A stretch of 64,000 nucleotides of DNA, from assembly GCA_030068075.1 (NCBI GenBank), contig CM057839.1:47210960-47274959 (forward strand), read 5' to 3'. Under the pieces are notes generated by a model, which had not been told where the DNA came from, made no database searches, and worked only from the letters and a program-made list of their open reading frames with translations. Below are positions 34,508 through 46,377 of the stretch, piece after piece. The position numbers were made by a program, and so were the translations under genes. The stretch's first letter is position 1. Each line of letters opens with the position of its first letter. The DNA is from Paguma larvata (taxonomy: Eukaryota > Chordata > Mammalia > Carnivora > Viverridae).

Positions 34508-35129
34508 TTATATTGAAACAATTTCATTGCTAAAGTTAACAAGACTTTTTTACTTTGAACATTTTTTTATATTTTCAGGTTTATGGTGCTGTTTTAAATA
34601 ATCCAGTAATTAGTTTAAAATTAACGAAAAACGTAGGAATCCCTTTGAAAGGTGTAAGAAGCAGGAAAATTTATGTTATTAAATCTAGGTATAGCTTTAA
34701 TATATTTCATGTAATTTATGCATCTGACATGTTAAGAGATTCTTACTCTACAGCCAAAGCAAATCTTCCAATAATCTCTAAAATCACTAAGTGAAAATGA
34801 ATGTTTCTATAAGGCAGGGGGCAAGACTTGTGTTTACCCTTCTACCTCCTGGAGGGCTGTAAGCAATCAACAGTATTTGTTTATTAAAGACGTTTTAGAA
34901 ATGATCCAGTGCCAAAATACATGAAAAAAATTGGGTTAAAATATATAGCAAGTAACAAAATAAAATCATAAAAATAAACACACAATGAAGTTCTGATTTT
35001 TAATTCAAGGCTAAAATTTGAGCTTAATAAGCCAAAATGCCTCACATCTTTTTCCTTTTTTTATTTATATTTTTACTACAGAAAGAACACAGAATTGTCA
35101 GAAGAGACAGATTATTCCTAGTCCATTCC
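34508..35129. other. Unassigned AT-rich sequence
   Basis: A 79-codon open frame at 34555-34794 (+) has no known domain. Confidence 0.45.
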
Positions 35130-35640
35130 CTCAGTCCCACATCTAATCCACCAGCAAAGCCTGTCATATTTTTCACGTGTGCAAAGATTTTTTTCATCAT
35201 TGCCACAGTCCTGTATCAACCACCATCTTCTCTTAATTATAGTGCTGCCAGAGACTCCTATACCCTATCTTTGCTTCACCTCACTTCAAACACAGTAGAG
35301 CACATAACAGGTATAGTAATTTATACAATATAAATCAGACTATCTCCCTTCTCCCTGTTTAAAACCCTCCAATGACTTCACATTTCAAATAAATTCAAAT
35401 ATCTCACTGTAGTCTTCAAGGCCCACGTTATCTGTCCCCTGATAATCTGTCCATTTTTATATTGGTCATGCTTTGCTTTCTGCATTACTCTCTACAAATA
35501 GTGGATTTCTTTCATTCTTTTTAACTTAACGAACTTGTTCCCAACTCTTCCTCCAACTTAGCTGTCATTCTTCAAAGGGACATTCTTAGTCCTGACAACT
35601 ACATGATCTCTTCTTTTCTCTATGTCCACTTTTTTTTAGC
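35130..35640 (+). repeat. LINE L2 fragment, plus
   Basis: 'AGTGCTGCCAGAGACTCC', 'TAAAACCCTCCAATGACTTC' (35360-35379) and 'TTCAAGGCCCACGTTATCTG' (35415-35434) match the order of the ancient L2 3' part (ACTGCTGCCAGAGTGATC..., CCTTCAATGGCTCCCCAT..., CAAGGCCCTGCATGATCTG). It explains the 98-codon open frame at 35037-35333, which is not a gene. Confidence 0.75.
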
Positions 35641-35891
35641 AGAAATTATTTAAGGTATCTAATTGCAGCTGGTTAATATAAAATATTCTATGAAAATAGA
35701 AAATAGTTTAACACTATGCTTGCTATCACAAAGCTTTGCCAAAGTTACAAATTTTGCTATAATTGCTTTAGCTATTTTCCTTTCTAAAATTTTCAATTGA
35801 GATCTACTACACACAGAAACTTCATCATAACCATATAATTTTTATTGTTGCCGTCACACTGTGGACACATTCAAACATGTAAACTCTCTGT

Positions 35892-36265
35892 ATTGGTTTC
35901 CTGCTCTGCTATGCACTTTACCATATACTTAGTGGCTTAAAACAAGAAAGAGTTGTTCTTTACAGTTGTTCTTTAATGTCAGGCATCTAAAATCAAGACA
36001 GTGTCAGAATCACATTCCTTCTGAAAGCTTCAGAAGAAAACCCAGTTCCTGCCTTTTCTGCTTCTAATGGTTATCTGCATTCTAGTCCCTTTCTTGTATC
36101 TTTCCTATCCCTTGCTTTCATCATCACATCTCTTACTACTCATTCTAAGGTTCTGTTTCCCTGCACCTGGAAAATCAGAAAAATCACTTCATCTCAGTAT
36201 CTTTCAATTATATCTGCACAGTTAGTCTTGACATATAAGAGAACATTCACGATTACTAGGGATTA
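35892..36265 (-). mobile_element. MaLR/ERVL-type LTR remnant, minus
   Basis: 'TTGGTTTCCTGCTCTGCTAT' and 'TACTTAGTGGCTTAAAACAA' at the left edge match the reverse complement of an old mammalian LTR end (GGCTGCCATAACAAA...CTTAGTGGCTTAAAACAAC). The rest is diverged. Confidence 0.6.
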
Positions 36266-36317
36266 AAACAAAATTGTCTTTGGTGTTTATTTAGCTTACC
36301 CCATTTTGCAAGCATTT

Positions 36318-36770
36318 AAACTTTATTCACAACAGCCAAGATAATGGAAACAACCTAAGTGGATCAGTCCATAAATGGATAAGGAAGATGTGGTGATGTA
36401 TACCACATGCAATGGAGTGTTAGCCTCAAAAAAGAAAGCAATCCTGCCATTTGTGACAACATGAATGGACACTGAGGACCTTATGCTAAATGAAGTATGC
36501 CAGACAGAAAAGACTAATACTGCATGGAATCACTCATACGTAGAATCTTATGAAAAAATAGTCAAAGTCATAGAAACAGAGTAGAAACCTCTTAGTCAGG
36601 GTCTGTACACAGTGGGAGGAGGGTACATGGGAATGTGGAGAGGTTGGTAAGGGTATAAATGTTTAGCTATAAAATAAGTCCTGAGGAACTAATGTAAAAT
36701 GTGATATAATGTAAAATATATTATCAATACATGTACTATATAACTGAATTAGAAAAGAAAAAAAAGTTTT
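36318..36770 (+). mobile_element. Old L1 3' end, plus
   Basis: 'TTATTCACAACAGCCAAGAT', 'AATGGATAAGGAAGATGTGG', 'CCTGCCATTTGTGACAACAT' and 'CTTATGCTAAATGAAGTATG' are the ORF2 end, followed by 3' UTR and an A-rich tail near 36750-36765. Confidence 0.85.
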
Positions 36771-36772
36771 CT

Positions 36773-36953
36773 GGGGTGCCTGGGAGGTTCAGTCAGTTAA
36801 GCATCCTATTCTTGACTTCAGCTCAGGATCTCACGGTCCAGTTGATTGAGCCCTGAGCCATGCTCTTTGCTAACAACATGAAGCCAGCTTGGGAATTTTT
36901 TTTTCTTTCTCTGTCCCACCCCTGTGTGCACACTTTCTCTCAAAAGTAAACTT
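36773..36953 (+). mobile_element. Diverged SINE, plus
   Basis: GGGGTGCCTGGGAGGTTCAG head, CTTCAGCTCAGGATCTCACG, CT-rich body and TCTCTCAAAAGTAAACTT tail. The B box is damaged. It lies directly after the A-rich end of the older L1. Confidence 0.9.
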
Positions 36954-37356
36954 AAAATTTCTAATATCTTCTACTACGTGGCAATGAGAAAAATGAAATC
37001 TTGCCATGTGTAGCAACATGGATGGAACTGGAGGGTATTATGTTAAGTGAAATAAGTCAGTCAGAAAAAGACAGATACCATATGTTTCCACGAATAGGTG
37101 GACTTTGTGAGACTAAGCAAAAACCAGGGGGAGGGGAAGAGGGGAAAGAAAAAAAAAAAGACACAGAGAGGGAGGGAAATAAAACATAAGAGACTCTCAA
37201 AGACTAAGAACAAACTCAGAGTGAGGGGGGTGAGTGAGGGGGGAGAGGGGGTGACGGGCATTAAAGAGGGCACATGTTGGGATGAACACTGGGTGTTATA
37301 TGTAAACCAATTTGAAAATAAACTATTATAAAAAATAAAATAAAATTTCTAATATC
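36954..37356 (+). mobile_element. 5'-truncated L1 with 15-bp target-site duplications
   Basis: Exact repeats AAAATTTCTAATATC lie at 36954-36968 and 37342-37356. Between them is only the last codons of ORF2 and the felid-type 3' UTR (CACTGGGTGTTATATGTAAA, CAATTTGAAAATAAACTATT). Insertion was at TT/AAAA, the L1 endonuclease preference, within the A-rich tail of the SINE to its left. Confidence 0.96.
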
Positions 37357-37985
37357 ACCCCATAAACTTTAACAGTTGAAAATATTTTAACTACTTGTAA
37401 TGGTTTAATATTGCCTTATAATTTCCAGATATCCCCTGAATATTTTTTTCCAAGAATTTTCTTGTGGCCTTATATGTATGTATTTACTTTTTAGAAAAAT
37501 ATGAGGCTTGGTATTTTTTTTGTCAAGTTCTAAAATAAATGCTCTTAGACAAAGAGGGTAGTGTTTGGTAGAGGTGTATATGTGTGTGTGTGTATACCAG
37601 ATGCTAGGTAGAGTATATATTTTGGTTTACTCAAATATTTTTTTTCAGTTCAGTTAGGAAAACATTAAACTTATCTAATTCTTAGATAATTTTTTTTGGA
37701 TTTAAAACAAAGTAGGTTTTTTTTTTTCTTCTCTGGTACTGTAAGGGAGATCATTAATTTCCACTCTATTTTATACACGTTTATTAAGTCAATTTGTTTA
37801 ATATGAAGTTATTTTATCCTTTGCTATTTTTTCCTTTAAAACAATTCCAATATATTATATAGTAAAATGAATCCTTAAGTGTTGAATTTCAATGAGTTTT
37901 GTCAGAGGCACCCACGTGTGGTAGGATGCTATAGAATATTCCCACCACCCCCAAGAAAGGTTTTATCTAATTGATATCTCCCACC
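37357..37985. other. Unassigned, with a short GT run
   Basis: GTGTGTGTGTGTAT at 37580-37595. Possibly part of an ancient minus-strand L1, but not recognised. Confidence 0.4.
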
Positions 37986-38345
37986 AAGCCATTTTACATT
38001 CCTTTGTTTCTAATATATAGAAACATAACTGATTTTTCTATATTGGGCTTGTAGCTTGCTAAATTCACTCTAGTTTTTGCAGTATGTTTCAAGATTCCAC
38101 TGGATATTCTGTGAGTGTCATTATGTTGTATATGAATAAACCGGTTCAATTTCTTTCTGTACAATCTAATACTATTTAGCTTTGACATAATTTACTAGAT
38201 AAAAACTTCAACCAAATAGAAGTGGAAAGAATTGCCATCCTTGCTTTATTTCCTATCTTAGGAAAAAAAATAGTCATTAAATTTGATGTTAAGTCTTGTG
38301 TATTCAAATATATTCTTTTGAGATTTTTTTTATTTCTAAATGGAC
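37986..38345 (-). mobile_element. Old L1 ORF2 fragment (polymerase region), minus
   Basis: The + strand text 'CCTTTGTTTCTAATATATAG', 'AAACATAACTGATTTTTCTA', 'GGCTTGTAGCTTGCTAAATT' and 'TTGCCATCCTTGCTTTATTT' is the reverse complement of L1 ORF2 in and after the reverse transcriptase domain. Confidence 0.8.
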
Positions 38346-39890
38346 ATTGTAAAGATAGTCCTTATCTAAATATTCCATTCTCTTGAAAAAGGGAAAGACA
38401 CAATAATAGAAATAACCTATTACTTTGGAAGCTCTAATAACTATTATCATATCCCAGTAGCCATAACTAGTCACGCGGCTAAACCTGATCTCTGTGGGTT
38501 AGGAAGCATTCTCCTCCCACCAAGAGACACTGAAATCATATGGCAAAGACAGATACACATTCTTCTTGCTGGTAGGTAGGACATCAAATAATCTGGAATA
38601 ACAAGTATCCAATTTATTACAATTTACTAAAGTCTTCATATAGATTCATCAAATGAAAACTGAGTCATTTTTTCTTATCCCTGGCTCATTATCATTCTCT
38701 GCCGTACTTCTTCATACTTCCTGGCAAACTTTAATAATCTGACAGGTATTTCAAAATCTCTAGCTTTTCTTCTTTGTCTTGGTCTTCTCCTTCTCTTTTT
38801 CCTTTCTTCCTCCCTGGTAATCTCCTCTTCGTACTTTTCTTGAATGATATTTTCCACTGCTCTGCCTCATTTGCTCACTCTGATGATCATTGGCAGGACC
38901 TGCTATTAACAGCAACTGAAATCTCTCTATAACCTTGATTTAGGCATCTCTTTGGCCATCATTGATCTTTCCTTCTTATGCCTTTTAATGTCTCAACTCC
39001 CTTAATTATTCAACCTCACAAATGCATGCACTCCTTTGATATTACCACACTCTTTTCCCTATACCTTTTTTTAAAAATATCTTTATTTAATACTTACTTA
39101 CAATTTATTTTGTGGTGATAAAAGGGCCTCCTAAATAACTGAGGTAGTAAGAAACCAAACTATGTGGAGATCCTCCTTCTCCTAAATATATTATCTTCTC
39201 TGGGTACAGAAAATGTTTTTCCTTTTCTATTAAGTTCCCTCCATTCCTCCTGACCTAGACACCTCCTAAAACCTGGGCAACTCTACAACTCCAGTGTAGT
39301 CTGAGTATAGTGTTTGAATAGTGGAGCTGCTGCTTTATATTACATCCTATTGGGAAGTCAGCACGAATCTTCGTATTCTCAAATTTAACAATACTACTTG
39401 AGAAGCTAGAGAAAAGACATTATGACTGCACAATACAAACGCTCAAGATTCCTTCGCATGTATGATTATAGTTTGAGTTTCAGTAACTTATTTTAGTCAA
39501 TTTATTTTTCCCCTCTATTGTATTCTTGCTACATCAAAACTTAGCTCTCTGCAACGTTAAAAATTAAGCTAAATAGAGCGAAGAAATTGTAATGTTGGTA
39601 TAATTTAATTACTATCACCCATATTTTCTCCTTTCTTAGTTCTTTGTGAAATATGTCTAATTATAAATAAGATTTCCATTTTGAAGCTTAGAAAATTGAT
39701 ATTTTGAGTTTTGTGTAATTTGGCCCCCGAAAGTTAGTGAATAGCAAAATATAGTGTTTGAATTTTAGATTTTTTAGATTCCTATCTTAGAATATTTTTT
39801 TTTTGCCAATGATATCTTTCTGGTAAGAAATAAGGTAGAAAGATAATTTTAAGATAATATGACTAAAATTGATATATCATCTGAAGATTT
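38346..39890. other. Unassigned; one basic open frame
   Basis: No recognised repeat. A 60-codon minus-strand open frame (38675-38857) gives a highly charged, Arg/Lys/Glu-rich peptide (KKRRRRPRQRRKARDFE). The matching DNA is purine-rich and the peptide may be an accident of that. Confidence 0.35.
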
Positions 39891-39904
39891 AAAATGTATT
39901 ATTT

Positions 39905-40044
39905 CTTGGGGGTACCTGGGTGGCTGCATCTGACTTTTGATCTTGGCTCAGAACATGGTTTCATGGGTCATGGGATAGAGCCCCAGGTCAGGCTCTGCAC
40001 TCACAGTTTTCTCCCTCTCTCTTCTTTCAAAATAAACATTTAAA
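39905..40044 (+). mobile_element. SINE, plus, internally shortened
   Basis: Head GGGGGTACCTGGGTGGCTGC joins early to CATCTGACTTTTGATCTTGG. A damaged B box (GATAGAGCCCC) and a short body are present. Flanks AAAATGTATTATTT (39891-39904) and AAAATGCATTACTT (40045-40058) match at 12 of 14 bases, a TT/AAAA site. Confidence 0.9.
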
Positions 40045-40058
40045 AAAATGCATTACTT

Positions 40059-40365
40059 ATAAATGTTGATAGACACAAAAATAGTTTCCACTCATCTATA
40101 GAGATTCTATTGCAAGTGATTGTAAACATAGGAAAAATACTATGTATTATATTAAACAATTATGTAAGTAGGTATATAATTGTGAATTATAAACAATCTA
40201 ATGATTGAATAAAGGGAACATAAATATGCAAATATGGACAAATATATGTATGTACTCAAATATAATCGTCTTGGGTTCTAATGTATTTCAATTCTATTAT
40301 GTTAGTCTGTATGATAGGTTGTATATACTGCATAATGATTAGATGGGGAATATCACAACAACTCA
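40059..40365. other. Unassigned AT-rich sequence
   Basis: No feature recognised. Confidence 0.5.
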
Positions 40366-40722
40366 GGCTGCCATAACAAAATGCTATAGACTACAGGGTT
40401 TAAATAACAGAAATGTATTTTCTCACAGTTCTGGAGGACAGATGTGGGTGCCAACATGGTTAAGTCCTACTAAGGCTCTTTTGATGATTTAAGAGATGGC
40501 CATCTTCTTACCAATGTTCTCACAGGATAAGGAAAACTCAATGTCCCTTTTAGTTCTTAGAAAGTCATTAATCTGATCATAAAGGCTCTACTGTCATGGA
40601 CTAATCTAAAACTAATTATCTTTAATTAAAGGCCCCATCTTGGAATAACATCATATTAAGAGTTTTGACATATGAATTTACTGGGGGGAGGGGAGGGGAT
40701 GCAAATATTAATTCCATAGCAA
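40366..40722 (-). mobile_element. MLT1-type LTR (ERVL-MaLR), minus
   Basis: 'GGCTGCCATAACAAAATGCT', 'AACAGAAATGTATTTTCTCA', 'CAGTTCTGGAGGACAGATGT' and 'TTTGACATATGAATTTACTG' match the reverse complement of a MaLR LTR from end to end. A solitary old LTR with no internal region. Confidence 0.85.
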
Positions 40723-40754
40723 GGGGAATTACTTTTTTCTTAGTTGGCATCATA

Positions 40755-40950
40755 GAACCCCACATTCAACAAGAACAGAATATATGCATTCTTTTCAAGT
40801 GCTGCTGGTTAGGTCACCAAAGTAGACCATCTGTTGGGCCATAAGAAATTCCAATAAATTTAAGAGAATTTAAATAATTTAAAGTATATTATTTGACCAT
40901 AACAGAAATGGTTAGAATACAGGGCAATTGTTTTTGGAATCTAGACCTTT
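40755..40950 (+). mobile_element. Old L1 ORF2 fragment (endonuclease region), plus
   Basis: 'CATTCTTTTCAAGTGCTGCT', 'GTAGACCATCTGTTGGGCCA' and 'AATTCCAATAAATTTAAGAG' follow the L1 ORF2 region downstream of the endonuclease (the TFFSSAHGTF... type stretch). Decayed. Confidence 0.75.
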
Positions 40951-41387
40951 TAATTTTTTTCAAAGCAAGTTACAAAAAAATTGAACACTCCTAGGCTTTT
41001 AAGTTTCTAACTTATGATTAAAGATATTAATTGAAGTTAGAATTCCCTTTATTTTCCTGCCTTTTTGTATTTCTATTTTAGTCAGGGCTTTCAAGTACAC
41101 TTAATCAGCTGCTAGTTAAGGTACAAAATTCATGTCATCCTCTCAAGTGATCAGAAATAAACTGAGAGTATGAATTTGTTTTTGAGCATTATGTTCCATC
41201 TCATTGACTATCAATTGTTTTTGGTACATTTCTTGTCATTTTGACATCAGCTATTGTCTTTTTATATATTTTAGAATGTGTATTTGGCCTTTGGAGTGCT
41301 GTTTGTCCATTTTAGCAAGAATGAGTCTATATCAGCACACTAGAAGATGCCAGGACCAAACTCTTCACTATATCCAGGGTGCTACAC
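40951..41387. other. Unassigned
   Basis: No feature recognised. Confidence 0.45.
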
Positions 41388-41403
41388 TAGACACACAATT
41401 TCT

Positions 41404-41646
41404 CTCTCTCTCTCTCTCTTTTTAATATTTTTTAAATTATTTTTGAGAAAGAGAAAGAGCAAGCGGCGGGGGGTGGGGGGAGGTGGAGGGAGAGGGTGGT
41501 GGAGAGAGAGGGAGACACAGAATCTAAAACAGGCTCCAGGCTCTGAGCTGTTAGCCAAAGCCTGAAGCGGGTGTTGAACCCACTGACTGCAAGATCATGA
41601 TCTGAGCTTGTCAGACAGTTAACCGAACAAACCACCCAGGCGGCCC
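41404..41646 (-). mobile_element. SINE, minus, with 16-bp target-site duplications
   Basis: The GA-rich body is expanded and G-rich (41464-41500). The head AACAAACCACCCAGGCGGCCC is diverged. Flanks TAGACACACAATTTCT (41388-41403) and TGGACACAGAATTTCT (41647-41662) match at 14 of 16. Confidence 0.94.
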
Positions 41647-41944
41647 TGGACACAGAATTTCTAAGGTAAGATCTACCCAATAAATTTACCCAGAGGTATT
41701 TAAGGAAAGATCTTCAGGAATTTTAGGTATTTTAACACAAAATGAGAGGAAAATATTCACAGCACTGATAAATTAGTGGTATGTAGAATACACTTAGATG
41801 CATGTCATTCTGTATACATGCCCATTATTGAGAAAATAATTAACTCCTTTTATATGGAATGTTTGACATGCATGTTGGCTTAGGAAGGAAGGCAGAGAAG
41901 AACATAAGACATGTATGACTGTGTGTTTAAAGACCATTTATTTA

Positions 41945-42125
41945 ATAGTCTTTGTTTGATTTTTTTAGACTCTACATGTAAGTGAAATCATATGGTGTTT
42001 TTTTCTCTATCTGACTTATTTCACTTAGTATAATACCCTCTCTGATCAATGCATGTTGTTAAAAATGGGTTGCTGCAAATAACAAGGTTTTGTTTCCTTT
42101 TATTGCTGATATTCCATTACATATT
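41945..42125 (-). mobile_element. Old L1 3' region, inverted block
   Basis: 'CTACATGTAAGTGAAATCAT', 'ATCTGACTTATTTCACTTAG' and 'CTGATATTCCATTACATATT' are the reverse complement of an old L1 ORF2 end and 3' UTR. Confidence 0.75.
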
Positions 42126-42129
42126 TATA

Positions 42130-42215
42130 TTTATCTTGATAGAATTGATATGTTGTACACCTGTACTAATATAACATTGTATGTAAATCATATTTCAATG
42201 ACAAGTAAATTAAAT
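42130..42215 (+). mobile_element. Old L1 extreme 3' end, forward block
   Basis: 'GTACTAATATAACATTGTAT' and 'AAATCATATTTCAATGACAA' are a common old L1 terminus in plus orientation. With the block to its left it may form one 5'-inverted insertion. Confidence 0.6.
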
Positions 42216-42429
42216 TAAAACATATATATGGTGATAAATAAAAACAATCTTACTGTTAAAAAATAAAAAATAAATAAAGACCATTTATTTTTTTTCCAGG
42301 GTTTTTAAATAAATTGTCATATGGTATGTAGACCTCTGTTTTAATAGATAGAAGTTACTTATGCAAGACAGTCTAGCACTTATAGTCAACAGTAACACTA
42401 TAGGTACTAATATAATCTACATATTTTAA

Positions 42430-42600
42430 AATTTGAGTTCCACCAATTATTGTGTGATCCTCAGTGAGTTAGGAGTCTTACTTTCTTCATCTATAAAATA
42501 CAGATGAAAGTAATTGCTTCATGGAATTCTAGTAAAAATTTAATGAGTTAATACATAAAAATTGCTTAGAATAGTATTTGGCCGGTATAGTAAATGCAAA
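42430..42600 (+). repeat. MIR SINE, plus
   Basis: 'ATTGTGTGATCCTCAGTGAG', 'CTTTCTTCATCTATAAAATA', 'TTTAATGAGTTAATACATAA' and 'GCTTAGAATAGTATTTGGCC' track MIR closely from its core to its 3' part. Confidence 0.85.
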
Positions 42601-43041
42601 TGCATGCTGTGCGTTATTGTTGAAACATAACTGATTGAGAAGCAAGGAAATGAATAGTTTACCATGGTTGATTAAGGCAATTGACATGAATAAAAACACA
42701 AGTAAGAATCATGAGTGGCTTGTTTAAACAAGGTAGAATAGAGTTTGCTGTAGAGTAACTCATATTTGCATACCACAGGAAAGGGCTGTGCCAATTGAAA
42801 GAAAGAAAAATGAAGTGATTTCTCATCTGTATGAAGAAGCTGGCTCATAGGATTACAGGGATGATATTGTTGACTCGTCTCCACATACCATTTAAACTTA
42901 CATAGGAGTTCTTGGTGTACTTTTTAGAGGTATTCTACTTGGTATATTTTTAAAGGAAATCCTAAGATTTGGTCCAGCCACACCTGAGTTCATTACATAT
43001 CCAAAGCAAAATCAAATCTCTCTTCCATCTCTTTTAACACA

Positions 43042-43043
<2 letters not shown>
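42601..43043. other. Unassigned
   Basis: No feature recognised. Confidence 0.45.

Positions 43044-43084
<41 letters not shown>
43044..43084. repeat. (CA)n microsatellite
   Basis: About 20 uninterrupted CA units. Confidence 0.98.
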
Positions 43085-43086
<2 letters not shown>

Positions 43087-45104
43087 CTTGAGTTAGCTCA
43101 AAGTCAATAAATTACTGATTGCTGCTCATGATTAAGGAGTAGGAAACTAAATGATTATCACTCAAGTGCTTGCAAAAAAACTTCGTTTTGCCTGATAAAT
43201 GATTAACTGTGCAGGTTGTACCCACACCTCAACCTAGACAAAAATATCTTACTTGACCAAATTTAGGGAAGTTTTTCTCTTCCCCAGGCCCAAGAATTTT
43301 GGCCAATACTTAAGCACTGGAAGGTGTAACAGCTTCCACTTGATGACGCTTTTGGAAATCAGCTTAAGAAAAAACACTTCCTGCTCAACTGTCCAATAAA
43401 CACACAGTGTTGTTCTTCCCTAAGGAAGAAAAGCCCTTCTCTGCCTAAACTTTGAGATGCTCACAGAGCTTATGGTTGGAGTATTTACTCTAATGTAACA
43501 GTCTCCTCACCTTCTCTTATGGTAATGATCCTTTTGGCTCCAGTCTTTCCTTACCTAAGTCTGGATTCATTTTGTATGATGTGCCACAAATTGAATTTGT
43601 TACCCCCTCTGATATTTGTCATTTTATTAACACACTACATCCTTTAAGTACCAATTAACTGATCAAATATGAGGTTTGTTACCATCATGTTTATTATTTT
43701 CTGGTTTACTAGATACAAGTTACTATCAGCAGTAATGTTTTAGGTGTTGGTATGTTAAAATATTTTTTCAATATATTTTCCATATTTTGTGCTATTTTTA
43801 GCAGATGGTAAATTAGTACACTTGCTTTTAGTCACATTGTCATTTGTTCCTACTTATTAAAACAATTGTACTTCATTGATATGATACTTCGATTAAAATA
43901 AAGAAATATTTGTATGCGGGGATTTTTATCTTTAGTGCTAAATTAAGGCCACACACACACACACACACAGACACAGAGCACTTTTTCATCCTCAAATGTT
44001 TTAGACTATGTTCTACAGGAAGCCAACTTGAACACAGAATTTAGTACAAAACATGCGGAGACTGATGATTGAAGTCTTCTTCCAACAAGACTTCCAGGAT
44101 CTGAGACAAAAATCCATCATTAACAGATGAATTAAAGGAATATATGGCAAGGACCACTAGCCTCACATTCTTTAGATACTCAGGGGTGATTCTCATTTCT
44201 GCATCACCTCCCTCTCAAGGAAGTGATTTGTTTGTTTGTTTGTTCATTTACTACCTTGGCTTTCATGGGCAGGGCAGTTTCAGAGGTTTCTTATGGATTT
44301 CCCTCTCACTAGGACATCCCTTACCAGACAAACCAAGGACACATTACAGGAGTTATATCAACTACCAAGTTAATCTCAATTATACACTCAAGGAGCAAAA
44401 AGTGACAAGATGTGTTCCTTCCTGGACACATTGAATTAGCTAAATTGGACCTTAGCCAGGACTCCATTTATTACCTTGTCTCCACATACCATCATTCTAA
44501 TTCTGTGCCATGCTAACTTTGGAACGTGAATCAAATGGTCCTATACACGATTAGCTATTTCTGTTTCCCCAGTGTACACTTTGAGAATAGGCTATAGGTC
44601 CCCCTGGGGCAGGCCCAGAAGAAACATCACCGCGTACAATTGTATCGGCGTTGCAGGGTTTTTTTCTTTGGGATATGACATCTCATTCAATCAGTGCATT
44701 TTAGGTTCTAAAACTGTCTCAGACCTGGAATCTGGACAGGGAATAGTGAATTTTTGTAGAATGTCCTCTTCTAATTATCAATCTCAATTTCTTTGGATTA
44801 TATATAGTTGCCGTCTGATGACTAGTGGGTTTTGTTGTTGTCGTTGTGTCTAACACTAAGCTTTTGATTGCTGAAGTATCCACTTCAAAGACATCAATCA
44901 CAAATAAACACATTAACACATTGCGAGATACAGACCTAAAGAGCCAGGTTGCCCCACCCATGGAGTTCTTTTTTCATTCTTCTTCTTTTTATTTTTAGAA
45001 AGTTCTGGTAGACCAAAATAGCTGACCATTTCAAGGACTACTTTCTTTTCCCTCACCATACTTTAATTCCTGTTCTTAGGTTTTAAACTCACTGATAGAG
45101 TGAA
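43085..45104. other. Unassigned, 2 kb, with a second short CA repeat
   Basis: A (CA)n run lies at 43951-43969. The 44150-44960 stretch has balanced composition and overlapping open frames of 80-96 codons on both strands, none recognisable. A decayed retroelement interior is possible. Confidence 0.35.
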
Positions 45105-45330
45105 TCTGTGAAACCCTAGGCACCCCACCCTGAATGCCAATAAAGGCATAACCCCAGCTCTTCCTACAGGCAACCTCACTGTGTGGCCCTGGGCATGCTG
45201 GGTACTCTATAAAACTTATGAGTAGTCAACTTTGTTTTTCCAAAGTTCACTGAAGGTTGTTGCTGAAGTGAATCTTAAGAACCACAAGGACCAGTCAAGG
45301 CCTAACATTGGCTCCAATAAGAGAAATGCT
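45105..45330 (+). mobile_element. Possible LTR remnant, plus
   Basis: A polyadenylation-type CCAATAAAGG (45137-45146) is followed by GGGCATGCTGGGTACTCTAT and a GT-rich stretch ending in AAGGTTGTTGCTGAAG. That layout resembles the R-U5 part of a mammalian LTR. No family match can be asserted. Confidence 0.35.
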
Positions 45331-46377
45331 TTCAGAAGTATTACGTGCCCAGGTGAGTGCCTCAGGCATTTTTAGCCCATAGTATCACTACCAGTAGGTT
45401 CAGACTGCCGCAGAACACTGAGTAGTATTTTTGTTATACTTGCATGTGCTCAGTTTCTAGTATAAAGCACCACTACCTGGCTTCTCCTTTTGGAAGTTTT
45501 ATCAGCCCTATTTCTGCCAATGTAGTTCTAGCATATGCTTTTCTCCATGTTACTTGCTAACGGTGGAGATTCGATTCCTTCATGACACTCGCATTGTCCT
45601 ACCTGTATATTCTTAATAGCCCTCCTTACTTTGTACACCTTCCAGACCTTTCTGTAGAAAGCAAACATCTAATGGATTTTCTGGAGTTATGCATCATATC
45701 TGCTCCAATGCGCATATGCCCTTGACTCTTTTATTCCCTTTCTTCACAGACAACTGCAATAATCCAGGCATTAGATTTCGTTCAACTTCATCCATTGCTT
45801 TTCACATGCTTCTAGAGGTCATCTAATTTAATGCTACTATCTCTCCTGGAAATCCTTGCCACCTTCCTAAATCCAGTATTCAGGAAAGTGATGCTACATC
45901 AGTAACTTCTCCCTTATCCATTCTCATGTCTGCATCCATTGATCGAGTACCCTCAGAGTCTGGTCCCACATAGACACTGAATCCATGAGATAGGAGTCAA
46001 CCCTGGAAGGACACCACTTGAGTCAGATAACTCTTTTCAACAAAAGCAAATTCTGAAAGGGCTGACGGCTGAAGGCTATCTGCTGACAACAGCGCCAGAA
46101 GCTAGGGCAATAAACATATATCGAACTGTTCAATGCACAACAAAATATGCACTATTTACTCTACCAAACCTAACCGACATTTCAGAAATTTTTTTTTAAT
46201 TCTTAAGATATTAATTAACCAAAACTATTTGTTATGGTGAAACCTTCCATTTGGGCTCCCATCTACTCCTTTAGATTGTGTCTGAATTCTTAATATCCAA
46301 CTGCCAATTTATTCTCACCTTAATGAAATTATGTTTTTGTTTCCTAATCCATTATTTAAAATTAAACTGGTTCCCAT
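45331..46377. other. Unassigned; possible retroelement interior
   Basis: Less AT-rich than its neighbours, without open frames of note. Not recognised. Confidence 0.35.

Noticed and set aside
35037..35333. 98-codon frame as a small membrane protein
   Set aside because: It lies largely in an L2 fragment; the hydrophobicity follows from T-rich DNA.
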